DNA of 64,000 nt, taken from NCBI GenBank assembly GCA_963850255.1, contig CAWKLL010000022.1, forward strand, positions 78,259 to 142,258. Reading direction: 5' to 3'. This DNA is from J054 sp963850255 (lineage in GTDB: Bacteria; Pseudomonadota; Gammaproteobacteria; Steroidobacterales; GCA-2729495). Within the stretch, counting starts at the first letter, position 1, and each line of letters opens with the position of its first letter. A model generated the notes under the pieces. That model was not told the origin of the DNA. It searched no databases and worked only from the letters and a program-made list of their open reading frames with translations. A program made the position numbers and the translations under genes. Of the stretch, positions 26,501 through 38,100 are shown one piece after another.

Positions 26501-29500
26501 CGTAGGTCCCGTCGTTGGCCGCGAGCAGAATCTGGCCCTGCCCGTCGTTGAGTTGCCCGTTGGAACTGAAGCCAACGAAGCCGATGCCGTTGTTGTCATA
26601 GCTCCACGACAGGCTGGGAGCTGCGCCGCGCGTTTGCGGCTGTCGGTAGGAGGCGCGCGACGTGCCGAGGTGATTCATCAGGAACTGGGTCACCTGCTGG
26701 CCATTGCTGTGGGCCGTTGTCGTCGGCGTGGTATGTGCCTCGGGGCTGTTGGCCGCAAAGGCCTCGTCAAAGCCCGACTCCATTTGTTGCAGGGTGCCGA
26801 GTACGTCTTCCAGGTCGCCGGTGGCTTCCGGCGCGAGGCGATCGAAGCCGAGACCAATCTGGTCATAAACCGGGTTGCGGGTCACCGTGGCAAAGGACGG
26901 CGAGTCGACCACCACGTTGACGGCTCCCGCGTCTGTGTCCGTCTCGAGCTCGAAAGCCAGTAACGGCTTCGGTTCCGGCAGCGTTACGTCGACGAAACCG
27001 CCGGTCAGATCGCCACCGGCGCCGACCACCAGGAAGCGCGAGTCGTTGGCGATGTAATCCTCGCCACGGCGCTCCACATCAATCGCGCCGTCGAGGCTCA
27101 CGTCACCGGCCACCAGCAGCTGGCCGCTGCGCAGCTCTGGCTGATCGCGCAGGTCAAAATTGACGTAAGTCGAATACTGACTGCCGGGCGAAAAGCTATA
27201 GCCCGAATCCGGATCCGCCAGTTCAATAACACCTTCGTCGATGGCCAGGGTAGCGAGAGGCTGCAGCCGGGTAATTCGGTAGGTACCCGCCCCTTGTTTG
27301 CTTGCCTGGCTCACCCCGGTCACGTTGCTCATGAACTCGCCGGCGCCCATCAGCATCAGGGTTTCGGAATCGCCACCCAGGTTCACGTCTACCGGCGCAT
27401 CAGCGATGTTCCGTACCACCGGCGACCCCGTCAGAACCAGCGTATCGTTCCCCTCGCCCAGACTGACACTACCAACGATTTCTGCGTCGGCGCCCAGGTA
27501 GAGCATATCGTCGCCGTCGCCCAGATCGATCGCAAGCTGTGATTCTGTCACGCCGTTGACAAGTCTTGTCGCGGACACGAGGCCGTTGTTTCGCAGGATA
27601 TCGTTGCCCGCTCCGGTCAGGATGCCGAAGGCTTCTACCGTGCTGGAATCAATACCCTTACTGTTGACCCGGTCAATGCAGGCCTGATCACTGCAGCCGC
27701 TCAGCAGGTCGCGTGCTTCGACCAGCAGGCTGCCATTGTTGATGACCTCGTCGTCGCCACCACCGGTAGTGATACCCGTGGCGACAGCGCTAAAGTACAC
27801 ATTGATGGTCTCGCTGTTCTCGCGGCGCACATCGGCAACGAACTCGCCCTTGCGCGCATCGTCGCGCACTATTGGCGCGGTTGTGACGGTTATGATGTCG
27901 TCGTTGGTGATCGTGTCGATGCCATCGCCACTGCTGATACCCGTGGCGACCAGGTCGAGCGTCGTCTCACTGGTACCGATACCGTCGCCGCCGCCGCCGC
28001 ACCACCAGCCGAAGAACCAGATACAGATATCGCCCCCGGTGACTTCACTCAGCGACTGGGTCGAAGCCTGCGCCACTACAGTCAGGTCACCGGCGTTCAG
28101 TAGACTGTTGTTGCCGTTACCGAGGTCGAATCCAAATGCGCTCGCGGTCGCGAAGGATTCTGCGGTTCCGGTGGCATTGCCGACATTGTCGCCGTCGGCC
28201 GACACGCCGAACGCGGCCTCTGCGTCAGCCAGCACGCTGATCGACCCGCGGTTTTCAACTTCATCATCACCGTCGCCTAATTGCATAGCCCAGGCACTCG
28301 CCGTGGCGCGGCTTACGCCCGTGGCTACGCCGGTACCCCCAAGGCCATTGCCGTTCGCCGCAGCGTACGAGGGGAAGCTGTCCTCTTTTGCGGTAACGGC
28401 AACTTCAATAATCAGGCCGTCATAGCGATTCCAGCTGTAGGTTTCTACCGGAGGATCGACGCTGTCGTCGGTGGTGACCACAACTTCATAGTAGGTTGCA
28501 GAAGCCACCGCATCTTCATTGACGATAGCCGGGTCCTGTTGGCATTCGATGGCCGTGCAGGCCACGATGGTACCCGCCGGGTATTGCGTCTGGTCGGCCG
28601 GATCGTCCAGCGGCGGCAGGCCGTCAAGAGAGGCAAACGGTTGCCAGCCGGGCGTAGTGATAGTTTCCACCATCACCTGGTAAGGGTCGCCTGCTGGCAC
28701 TTCGTTATCATCCGGGTCGGCGTCCGCAACGCACTCGGTCTCGGTGCAGTACAGGATGCTGCCGTCCGGATAGTCGATCTTGTTCTGTTCGCCGTTATCA
28801 GGGTCGTTGAAGTCCGGCAGATTGTCAGTGTTGCCGTCCGCGGCACCTTCCCAGCTGAACTCGTCGACGCTGTCGGCGATGATCACTTCCTGATAATTAC
28901 CGTCACGGCTCACTTCCGGGTTGGCAATACAACTCGTTTCGGGCCTGGTGTCGGTGCAGTAGACACGCGTACCCAGCGGATAGTCTTGCCGATTCTGCTC
29001 AGCCTGAACCGGGTCCGGATCGTTAAAGTCGGGCAGGACTGCGACCGTTTCAAGATCTCGCCTGGGGGGCGCATTCGGATCGTCCGGATCCAGATTCTCA
29101 TCGTCGTTGCCCTGCAAACGGTAAACGGTTAACAAGGTTTCCAGTTCCTTCGCCGTCCGGGCTGTCGCCCTGACATTGAGCGTGTTCTCGTTAACGATCA
29201 CACTCGCGCCGTCACCGTCCTCAATGCCGATGGCCTTGGCAACAGCCGTGCTTCTACCAACCGAAACGCTGTCGTTACCCGCCGAGAACGCCCGACCACT
29301 CGCGTACCCCAGCGCGTAACCGGTGGCGTCGGCCTCGACCAGCACCAGACCGGTATTCGTCAGTTCGTTCACGCCGCCGCCGCTGCGCAGACCCGTGGCA
29401 TCGGCGGTCGCGACGGTGACGGCGCCCGTTTCCGCGTCGCCCACAAACACCCCGGACTTGGCATCGCCGATAGCTTCGGCGACCACCACGACGGATACGT

Positions 29501-32500
29501 CAACACCGCCGCTGTTCGTCAGCTCGTCGTCGTTATCGCCGCCATCCATGCCAACGGCGCTGGCGGTTGCTTCGGATTGGCCTACTGAGTTACTGGCGCC
29601 GATGGACGTTTTTGATCCGCCATCCGACTTGAGGTTGGCCGCCACCACCAAAGTGATATCACCGGCGTTGATTAGCGTGTCGTTACCATCATCACCAGCG
29701 ATACCGACCGCGCTCGCATCGCCGGTCAGCAGAGTATCCGTGTTTGAACCCCCGCCGAATGTGTAGGCAATGGACTCCGTGTTCACGTTGGCGGTGGACT
29801 CGATGTCGATACTGGCGCCGGCGCGGTTCTCGATGAAATCGTCAGCCGCACCGCCACGCAATCCGCTGGCGCGCACGATGCCGCCGGAGGTCGAGCTGCC
29901 GGAGGATGTACCGAAAGTGGCATCCGATTCGCCAAAAGACTCCAGTGTTGCGGTCGACGCAATATCAATGTCGCCGCTGTTGATCACACGGTCCAGACCG
30001 TCGCCACCGAGGATGCCGTCCACCGTGGTGGTCGCCGCCAGTGTGCCGCCGGTCTCGCCGGTGCCACCCAGGGCATAGGAAGAGCCGCTCATGGTCAGGT
30101 TCGAATCAGCCGTCAACACCAAGCTGGCGAGGTTCTCGATATCATCGTCGCCGGCGCCGCCGTCGATGCCAAGTGCCCCGGTCGTTGCACCGGTGCTGAC
30201 CGCCAGGTCTGAGCTGCCGAACAGGGTTTTGGACTCACCACCGGTCGAATCGAGGGTAGAAATTCCGGTGACCGTTATCTCGCCTTCGCTGCGGATGACG
30301 TCCACCTGGTCGCCGCCCTGCAGACCCACGGCGAGCGTATTGGCTTCCAGCGCGCCGCCCACATCGCCGCTGCCGGCGAAGGTAAAGCTGGAACCGCTCT
30401 CCTGAACCAGCCGCGATTCGGCTTCGACGCTCAGGCTGCCAAGGCTGCGTAGCACGTTATTGCCGGCGCCACCCGCCAGACCGGTGGCCAGGGTAATCGC
30501 GCCCGATTCGCCGCCCGCGTCGGAGGAACCGAAAATGGCGGTCGAGCTGGCAGTGGAGGTACTCAATGCCGTCGCCAGGACAGTGATGTCGCCTGAGTTG
30601 GTGAGGTCGTCATCGGCATCGCCGCCGTTAATGCCGGTGGCTTCGGTGGCCGCGAACGCCGCCGATTCTGCGCCGACGCTGCCGGCGAAGCCAAAGGACG
30701 AAGCCTGCGTGTCGAGGATTGCCATCCAGCGCTCATCGCCCTCGCCCGGACCCACCGACAGCGAACCGCTGTTGACGATCGTATCGGCCCCGTCGCCGCC
30801 ATCGATACCCGTGGCGCGCGTTTCGACCTCGGTACCACCGCTGGACTTGGCACTGCCAGCCAGGGTGACCGATGTGCCGCTGCTTGTGCTGCTGGAACTG
30901 GCGTTGGCAATGATTGCACCTGCGTTGGTGATTTCATCATCGCCAGCATCGCCCGACATGCCCGTCACGCGGGTATTGGGCAGGGTCTTGGCCTCTGCGT
31001 TGGCGGCACCGGCGAGGCTGACCGCAACCGCACCGGCCTGCGCGTCGGCTGTACCGAGCACCTCGATCAAGCCATCAACGGTGTTGTTTAACTCGTCGTT
31101 GTCATCACCACCACGGATGCCGGCAGCGACCACGTCGGCGATCGCGTTGGCCTTGCCCACCGCAAAGCCGGGGCCCGACGCACTGACGGACTGCGCGGCC
31201 GTATCGGCGCGCGCGTCCACTTCGATAGTGCCGCTGTTGGTCACTGCGTCCTGTCCCAGGCCGCCGCTGAGGCCGGCCAGTTCCGTGCTGCCGTCGACGT
31301 TGGCCTCACCCAGGCTGTATCCGGTGCCGGCATACCCGACAGCGAGTGCGTTGCCGTCCGCCAGCGAATCGAGCTGAACCAGACCTTCATTGGTGATGCT
31401 GTCTGCACCCTCACCGCCCGCCAGCCCGGCACCGGTGACCCGTGCCTGGGCGTTGGCCGTGCTGATGGTGGCACCCGTCGACGAAAGGCCGATGGACTGG
31501 CCGGTGGCTTCCGCCGTGCCGGTGAGGGTGAGATCGCCCGTGTTGCTGAGCGTATCGTCGCCGTCGCCGCCGTCGAACCCGCGCGTCGTGGCCTGGCTGT
31601 CGGACTGCGCTTCACCGATAGCCGCTCCCAGTGCAGTAAATGAAAGGCTGCGGGAGATCGCTTTCGCGTCACTGGTTTGCGTGACCGTACCGGCATTGCT
31701 GAGCATGTCATTACCGTCGCCACCGTCCAGGGCCACGCTGTCGGCCGTCACCACGGTATTGGATGCGGCCACCGCCACGCCCATCAAGGTGTGTGACACG
31801 GCCGTAGCCCGCGAACGGGCATCCGAATCCAACAGGATGCTGGCGTCAGCGCCGTTTGCCAGCGTGTCCTGACCGTCGCCGCCGGTGATACCGCTGGCTG
31901 CGGCGCTGGACGTTGTCGCGTTATCCAGAATGCCGCCGCCCGAGAGTCCTGCGGCGGTGAATGTGATGCTGACACCCTCGGCGGTTGCGTCCGCCGATGA
32001 ATCCAGCGAACCGTCGTTGCTTAGCATGTCATCGCCAGCGGCACCCTGGATCGCGGCCGATTCGGCCGTGGATGTCGACGCGGTATTAGCCAATGCGACA
32101 CCACCGACAGCAACGCTGACGCCTACGGATACCGTATCCGATTCCGCTTCGCTGGTAATGTCACGACGATTGTTTACGGTGTCATCGCCCTCACCGGCAT
32201 CCACGCCGAATGCGGTCGAAGTCGCCGTCATACCTCCGTCCGAGAATGGGTCACCGCCTAGAGCGGCGCCAATTCCGGTGATTGACTGGGCAACCGACAG
32301 GGCTTTGGCATCCGCCCGGCTGTTAACGACGCTGGCATTGTTGACTGTGTCGTTCCCCACACCGGCGTCAATGGCGCGCGCAGTTGCGGTGTTTGTCGAT
32401 GTTGCGATCGCACTGGACACACCCCCAGCGACGACGGCCTTGCTCGAGGAGAGGCTGCGCGCCTCGGCCAGGGCATCGACGGTCGAGTCCTCGACGGTAG

Positions 32501-32780
32501 ACCCGTCGGCAGCGATGCCGCTGCTGATGGCGTCATCGCCACCGCCGGCCAGAATTCCACTGGCCGTGGCGAAAGACTTGGTACCACCGTCCAAGGCTGC
32601 GTCGCTGGCCCCGGCGACCCCGCCGCCGGTGACCGCGACGTTCAGCGCGATGCCGGTGGTGTCCGCATCGGCGCTGAGTTGCCCGGTGTTGTTGATGATG
32701 TCGCCGTCGTCACCGCCATCTATTGCACTAGCATCGGCTTTGGCGGTCGCGGTGGAAACCGACGCCGTGGCGCCGATCAC
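25641..32780 (-). CDS. Giant autotransporter, C-terminal part (passenger repeats and barrel)
   Basis: Distal part of a type V secreted repeat protein, 2379 residues, separated from its N-terminal part by a frameshift; coding similarity continues upstream to about 32916. In order: about 30 repeat units of roughly 52 residues, each with a GGDGDDxLxNxG-type turn; three tandem Cys-containing modules (28420-29040); further units including a Trp/Phe-rich Cys hairpin (27979-28038) and a CSDQAC pair; an autochaperone-like region (about 26950-27295); and a C-terminal beta-barrel (about the last 285 residues) ending in LRLNLRF, the outer-membrane Phe signature. It has no signal peptide of its own, so alone it could not be exported. 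Very acidic, as expected for a calcium-binding surface protein (inference). GTG at 32780 is only the first nominal start codon in this frame. Confidence 0.88.
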   Translation of the reverse strand: MIGATASVSTATAKADASAIDGGDDGDIINNTGQLSADADTTGIALNVAVTGGGVAGASDAALDGGTKSFATASGILAGGGDDAISSGIAADGSTVEDSTVDALAEARSLSSSKAVVAGGVSSAIATSTNTATARAIDAGVGNDTVNNASVVNSRADAKALSVAQSITGIGAALGGDPFSDGGMTATSTAFGVDAGEGDDTVNNRRDITSEAESDTVSVGVSVAVGGVALANTASTSTAESAAIQGAAGDDMLSNDGSLDSSADATAEGVSITFTAAGLSGGGILDNATTSSAAASGITGGDGQDTLANGADASILLDSDARSRATAVSHTLMGVAVAASNTVVTADSVALDGGDGNDMLSNAGTVTQTSDAKAISRSLSFTALGAAIGEAQSDSQATTRGFDGGDGDDTLSNTGDLTLTGTAEATGQSIGLSSTGATISTANAQARVTGAGLAGGEGADSITNEGLVQLDSLADGNALAVGYAGTGYSLGEANVDGSTELAGLSGGLGQDAVTNSGTIEVDARADTAAQSVSASGPGFAVGKANAIADVVAAGIRGGDDNDELNNTVDGLIEVLGTADAQAGAVAVSLAGAANAEAKTLPNTRVTGMSGDAGDDEITNAGAIIANASSSSTSSGTSVTLAGSAKSSGGTEVETRATGIDGGDGADTIVNSGSLSVGPGEGDERWMAILDTQASSFGFAGSVGAESAAFAATEATGINGGDADDDLTNSGDITVLATALSTSTASSTAIFGSSDAGGESGAITLATGLAGGAGNNVLRSLGSLSVEAESRLVQESGSSFTFAGSGDVGGALEANTLAVGLQGGDQVDVIRSEGEITVTGISTLDSTGGESKTLFGSSDLAVSTGATTGALGIDGGAGDDDIENLASLVLTADSNLTMSGSSYALGGTGETGGTLAATTTVDGILGGDGLDRVINSGDIDIASTATLESFGESDATFGTSSGSSTSGGIVRASGLRGGAADDFIENRAGASIDIESTANVNTESIAYTFGGGSNTDTLLTGDASAVGIAGDDGNDTLINAGDITLVVAANLKSDGGSKTSIGASNSVGQSEATASAVGMDGGDNDDELTNSGGVDVSVVVVAEAIGDAKSGVFVGDAETGAVTVATADATGLRSGGGVNELTNTGLVLVEADATGYALGYASGRAFSAGNDSVSVGRSTAVAKAIGIEDGDGASVIVNENTLNVRATARTAKELETLLTVYRLQGNDDENLDPDDPNAPPRRDLETVAVLPDFNDPDPVQAEQNRQDYPLGTRVYCTDTRPETSCIANPEVSRDGNYQEVIIADSVDEFSWEGAADGNTDNLPDFNDPDNGEQNKIDYPDGSILYCTETECVADADPDDNEVPAGDPYQVMVETITTPGWQPFASLDGLPPLDDPADQTQYPAGTIVACTAIECQQDPAIVNEDAVASATYYEVVVTTDDSVDPPVETYSWNRYDGLIIEVAVTAKEDSFPSYAAANGNGLGGTGVATGVSRATASAWAMQLGDGDDEVENRGSISVLADAEAAFGVSADGDNVGNATGTAESFATASAFGFDLGNGNNSLLNAGDLTVVAQASTQSLSEVTGGDICIWFFGWWCGGGGDGIGTSETTLDLVATGISSGDGIDTITNDDIITVTTAPIVRDDARKGEFVADVRRENSETINVYFSAVATGITTGGGDDEVINNGSLLVEARDLLSGCSDQACIDRVNSKGIDSSTVEAFGILTGAGNDILRNNGLVSATRLVNGVTESQLAIDLGDGDDMLYLGADAEIVGSVSLGEGNDTLVLTGSPVVRNIADAPVDVNLGGDSETLMLMGAGEFMSNVTGVSQASKQGAGTYRITRLQPLATLAIDEGVIELADPDSGYSFSPGSQYSTYVNFDLRDQPELRSGQLLVAGDVSLDGAIDVERRGEDYIANDSRFLVVGAGGDLTGGFVDVTLPEPKPLLAFELETDTDAGAVNVVVDSPSFATVTRNPVYDQIGLGFDRLAPEATGDLEDVLGTLQQMESGFDEAFAANSPEAHTTPTTTAHSNGQQVTQFLMNHLGTSRASYRQPQTRGAAPSLSWSYDNNGIGFVGFSSNGQLNDGQGQILLAANDGTYVAPSKPRRRDARFQTWGMAATGRGDYDELDGYTGFDMDTNTYALGADFRVADRFLVGAMLGFADTEVDTREIVSSLDMESRYGGVYASWFTDRAFLEAGITYASQSFDNSREVKFMSIDRVAKSQHDGTGWLGFFGGGYEFRFNQLILEPYASIYYFGLKEDAFAETGADSLNQLVDERETTALFGELGSNLMIRQNLRSGALEWRARLGVNYDFEIDSASITYGYQGAPGTSFAVDDRSLSQESLRFGAGLSYVTERTTLALDYAGLANSDYAINSLALRLNLRF
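28420..29040 (-). repeat. Three tandem cysteine-pair modules in the passenger
   Basis: Three copies of a ~67-residue module (about 28836-29040, 28620-28822 and 28420-28620). Each has a DFNDPD- or LDDPADQ-like opening, DYPxG or QYPAG, a close Cys pair (CTDTRPETSC, CTETEC, CTAIEC) and a YxEV/YQVMV strand. The block interrupts the acidic repeat array and resembles no flanking unit. Confidence 0.85.
29150..32560 (-). repeat. Array of ~52-residue passenger repeats
   Basis: About 23 degenerate units spaced on average about 155 bp apart, each containing one GG-x-G-x-D-x-(I/L/V)-x-N-x-G turn. Copies differ strongly at DNA level, so the array is old or selected for divergence. Confidence 0.8.
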
Positions 32781-35150
32781 TGAGAACGAAATAGTGGCTG
32801 TTGGCGTGATCGCGGTGGCCGTGCTGTCGATACTGCCGCTGTTGATGAGCGTATCTGTGCCGCTGTCGCCCCTGATGCCCTCGGCCAGCGCGTCGCCGGT
32901 GACGCCGCCATCCCACGGTATCGTTGCCGGCCACAGCCACGCCGAACTTCACACCGGCAACACTGATTACGTCCGCTTCAGCCAGCGCGTTCGTCGTGAT
33001 GGTCTTGCTGTTATCGATCATGTCGCCGCCACTGCCGGCGTTGATGCCAATCGCATCCGCAGCGGCACTGGCGCCCGTCACCGCACCCGCCACGCCTTCA
33101 ATCGCGACGGCTACGCTCACGCCGGTGGAAGTGGCCAGCGCATCGGCGTTGATATCGCCGTCGTTATCGACTGTGTCCGCGCCACCGCCCAGCGCAACAC
33201 CCTGGGCCAGTGCATCGGTGGACGTACCCGCGTTATAGGCGCCGGCGACACCGGCTGCTGTGAATGAGATTGCGGCCGACGCGCCAATGGCATCGGCATT
33301 CGCTGTCAGCACGCCGCTGTTGTTGACGACATCGTCTTCTTCGTCATCCCCCGTGTCGATGGCCGTCACTTCGGTTTCGCTGGTGGATGCCACCGCGGCA
33401 CCGGCCACGCCGGTCACGGCGACAGCCACGCTGGCCGCCAACGACGTCGCTGAGCCGCTGGCATCGATATCGCCCGCGTTGTCGATCTGGTCCGCACCGC
33501 GTCCGGTTTCGATACCGCGACTGGTGGTCTGGGCCGTGGTGCCACCATCCCAGATGGAATCGGTGGCAACGGCCAGGCCGCCAGGCGTCACCGTGACAGT
33601 GGCCGTCACGGCCACAGAATCCGCATCCACGGTGATGTCACCGTCGGCACTGTTATCAATCGTGTCGCCATCGGCCGCGCTATCGTTCGCACCGGCATCG
33701 ATGCCGCTGGTGCGCGCCTTGGCCGTGGACGTGCCCACCGCTACACCGACCCCCGCGACGGCCACGCTGACCGTCGCGGCCGCCGTATTGGCGTTGACAT
33801 CGGTATTGATCGCAGCACGGTTGTTGATCAGGTCAGCGCCGCCGCCGGTCTGGATTCCGCGGCCGACGGCATCGGCCGTGGTGCCGCCGTCCCATACGGC
33901 CCCTTCGCTGACTGCCAGCCCGGCAGTGGTAACCGTGACTGCCGCTGAGGTGGCCAGATCAAAAGACCGCACGTCGAGCTTGCCAAAATTGTTGACCGTA
34001 TCCGCCGCCGCTCCCAGACCCGTATCGATTGCAACGGCATCGCTGGTAGCCGTTGATTTAGCCGTGGCGCCGGCCACACCGGTGATCGCGACACTGACGG
34101 CCACTGAAGTAGTCAGGGCACTCGCGTCCGCGTCGACAAAACTGTAATTGTCGAGGGTGTCGGCGCCGTCACCCGTCGCAATGCCGCGGACCTGCGCATC
34201 CGCGCCCGTGCCGCCGTCCCAGACGGCATCGCCGGCTACGGCCAGGCCGGTAAGGGTGACGCCCACTGTGGCGGTGGCCGCCAACGCATCGGCCTGGACG
34301 GCGATACACGATTCGGCCTCTTCGCACGACTCTGCCACGACAGGATCAACCGCCGCGACGCCGCTGCGGACAGTATCGTCACCGGCACCCGTATCGATAG
34401 CGACCGCATCGGCTTCGGCTGTGGACGTAGCCACCGCGCCCGCCACGCCGGTAATCGTGATACTCGCGCCTAGTTCGGCGGCCTTGGAGTCGGTCGTGAC
34501 CGTGATGTCGGCATCGTTACCAACATCGTCAGCGCCATCCCCAACTTTGATGCCGCGTCCTTCGGCTGTCGCTGTCGTGCCACCGTCCCAGACGGCACCC
34601 GCAACGAAAGATGCACCCGCATTGGCAAATCCGACCGAGGCTGATGCTGCCTTCGCGTTCGCATCGACAATCAGATCACCGCTGTTTTCTATGGTGTCGA
34701 TATCGTCCCCGACGCTTGCGTCGATGGCCACGGCGTCGGCGACACCGGTGGAAGTTGCCGTTGCACCGGCGACGCCGGCGATCGCAACTGAAACGGCGGC
34801 CGATGCCGCCTCGGCATCAGCGGTGGCGTCGATACCGCCCTCGTTGGTCAGGGTTTCCCCGCCGCCGCCAAGATCAATACCGCGGGCCGTAGCATTGGCC
34901 TTGGTGCCGCCATCCCAGACGGAATCGCCGGACAGTGCCGCGCCGGTATTGGTAATGCTGACCGAACCGGCCGCTGCCTTTGCGGTTGCGGTGGAATCAA
35001 GGCGGCCGGAGTTAAAGACATCGTCAACATCATCACTGGCGCCGGCATCAATGGCGGTGGAGCGTGCGTCAGAGGTTGAGGTGGCCGTTGCCACTGCGAC
35101 GCCACTGCTGATCACCCCGGCGACAGAAAGCGACACCGTCGTTGCCGTCG
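32560..35150 (-). repeat. Array of ~108-residue super-repeats with WDGGT
   Basis: The WDGGT box or a variant recurs near 32580, 32903, 33220, 33540, 33882, 34210, 34578 and 34901, at steps of about 317-342 bp. One longer step (368 bp) contains an inserted Cys pair (SCEEAESC). Each super-repeat equals two of the 52-residue units. Confidence 0.82.
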
Positions 35151-38100
35151 CTTCAGTATCAATGCCGCCGGTATTCGAGATCGTATCGCTGCCGGCGGCC
35201 AGTTCTTGCGTCGACTCGAAACCAAATTCCTCGGTGCCGATGGCCAGCCGGGTGGTTTCGCTCCGGTTGCCGCCATCACCGGCAATGCCGGTCGCGGTTG
35301 CTTCCGCGGTCGTGCCACCGTCCCACACGGCATCCGCTGCCGCGGCCACACCTGCGTTGGTGACCGCCACGTTGGCGGTGACGGCTGTGGCGGTCGCCAT
35401 GCTGTCCAGCCCGCCATCAACAGAATCGCTGTTCGTTATGCTGTCGGCGCCATCGCCGCCCCTGATCGCCGTGGATGTGGCCGTGGACTTCGCCGTCGAG
35501 GCAGCTGCTGAGACGCCGGTCGGCGTGATCGCCACATTGCCGTTGAGAACACTGGACGTGGCGATGGTGTCGATTCGTCCCGAATTGGTAATCTGATCGT
35601 CGCCCGAGGCTGCAATGGTGGTGTCGTCGTAAATGATCTGGGCTTTGTCGGCGGTTACATCCACGTCCACCGTCTTTTGCTGGCTGGTGCCACTGTCTGC
35701 ATCGATTCCGGTTGCATTGGCGTCCGCCTTGGTGCCGCCATCCCAAACGCTGTTGATGGCTGCCGCCAGGCCCTTGGCGGCCACAGCCACGTTAGCGGTA
35801 TAGGTCTCGGCGTCCGCCGTCGACATCAGTGCGCCTTCGTTGTTGATCACATCGGCGCCATTGCCGGACTCGATGGCCGACGACTTCGCCGCTGTCGAAG
35901 CGCCGCTGATGGTCGCGGCAACACCCTTGCTGCTGACGCCGACGGTTACTTCGGCCGCCGTGGCCTCGCTGTCAGCCGTGATCGCGGCACGGTTGTCGAT
36001 GGTGTCGGCACCATCGGCGCCAATCGAGTCGTTGCTCGAAGCAACATCGGCCGTCACGTTGATCTCGTCGAAGCCAATGAAGGTGTCGATCAGCAGCGAC
36101 TTCTCATAATCTCCGCCGGCACTGGAAATACCCGTTGCCGTTGACGTCGCCGTGGTGCCCGCGCCGAGGACGCCACTGTTGGCAACGGCGGCGCCAGTCG
36201 TTGATACGCTGACGTTGGCACTGGCCGCCGTGGCGTCCGAAGTCGACGTCAGGACGCCATCGTTAGTGATCGTGTCCGTGGCGCCGCCCGTATCGATGGC
36301 AGTCGCTGTCGCGGTGGCGGTGTTGTCTACCGTAGACCGGGCGGTACCCTTGATAGTCACGGCGACAGCGATGTTACCCGTGGTTGCCGTCGCGTCGGCG
36401 TCAACCCCATAACGATTTTCCACCGAATCGTCGCCGCTGGCGGCCGTGGAGACCTGCTCGAATCCAAATTGCAGGCCCTCCGCACGAATAGAAAGTTCAC
36501 CGGCCGTAGTCTGGCTGGTTTCACCACCATCGGTGGAAATGCCCGTCGCCGTTGCCTCGGCGACTGTCTCCGCCTTCACCTTGGTGCTGGACGAGCTCGC
36601 ATCAGTCTTTTTCACACCCACGCCGGCCGCAACGGCGAGCGCCCGTGAGACGGCGCTGGCCGTAATCTGGCCGTCGGCAGCCACGTCCGGCGCACAATCG
36701 CCCGGCACCGCGACATCGCAGCCGCTGACAACCGAATCGTTACCGCCGCCGGTCTCGATACCGCTGGCACTGCTGATTGCCTTGGCTGCAATCTCAGCGT
36801 TGGCCGCACCATCAATTGCGACACTCCCGCCAACTGCACCGGCGTTCGACTCTGCGTCAGCGGTAACGTCACCCCCGACCGCAACCACGTCGTCACCATC
36901 AACGGCTGTTTCTATAACGCTGACTTCTGTTTCCAGGCCTGTCTCATCGATGATCAGGCTCGCCGTCACCGTTTCGGTCTTGCCACTGTCGGCAGCAATG
37001 CCCGTTGCCGACGAGTTTGCAGTGGATCCGGCCTCCACTTCGACCTTGGGTTTGGCCTTTTCCGCGGTCTTCTGGCCAAAACCAATGCTCAGTGCACCGC
37101 TCAAAGCATCGGCGGTTGCGGATACGCTGTCGCTGGTGCTGATGGAATCATTACCGCCACCGGCGTCGAGACCAGCCGATTTGGCTGTGGCCTCGGCGGC
37201 CAGTTTCGCGGAGGCGGTACCGTCAATGGCTACGGTTGCCTGGCCTGCCCCGGTTCGGGCCGTAGAATCGGCCGACACCGGACCGTTGCTGAAGATGTTG
37301 TCATTGGCAAAGAATGCCTCCAGCAGCCTGTCAAAACTGGTATCCAGGCTGTTTGCAGTGATCGCCAGGTCGAAGTCGAGCACGGTACGCGCGGTGCCGC
37401 CATCGGTGACAATGCCACCCGCATTGGCCACGGCCTTCACACCGGCTTTGGTCTCTACCTCGGTCTTGAGTTTCTCCCCATCGTCCTGTCCAACGGCCAC
37501 GCCCACCGCCACCGCATCGGCCGTGGCGATCGCATCAACGACGCCGTCGCTGGTGACCTCGTCAGCGCCGCCGCCCGTGCCGATGCCCACCGCATCAGCG
37601 TTGGCCTCAGCGTCCAGCTCCGCCGATGCCGAGCCGTCAATCGTGATGGCGAGGTTCTCTTCCCGGACAAAAGCGTCTGCCGTCGCCGTTATGTCGGCTG
37701 AGCTGTTCACGGTATCGGCCCCGGCGTCCGAGGTCGCTTCGTAGTCCACGCCCGTCGTAAGACCGGCGTCGTTGATCAGCACTGTGGTGGTGAACGTGCT
37801 GGCGGTATCTTCGCTGTCGGTCTTGATGCCTGTGGCATTGGCCTTGCTGGAGGTCTTGGACTCGGATTTGGACTTGGCGCCGCCGGATTCCGAGATGCTG
37901 ACTGAGCGGCCCCTGGCCGTGGCGGTCGCGGTCGCATTGATGGTGTCGGCAGCAGACACCGTATCGCTGCCCCCACCGGTGGAAATACCGGTGCCGTCGG
38001 CGCTCGCCGTGGCGTTGGCCTTCGACCCCGCCGTGCCCTCGGACCCGATGGAGATACTGCCGTCAGCGGCCCCCGCGACAGCCGACGCGGTGGCGTTAAT

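Noticed and set aside
32880..32930. Programmed ribosomal frameshift as explanation for the giant-gene break
   Set aside because: No slippery heptamer, RF2-like CUU-stop context or obvious downstream stem is visible, and pcnB has a similar one-base surplus. Error or mutation is simpler, though not proven.
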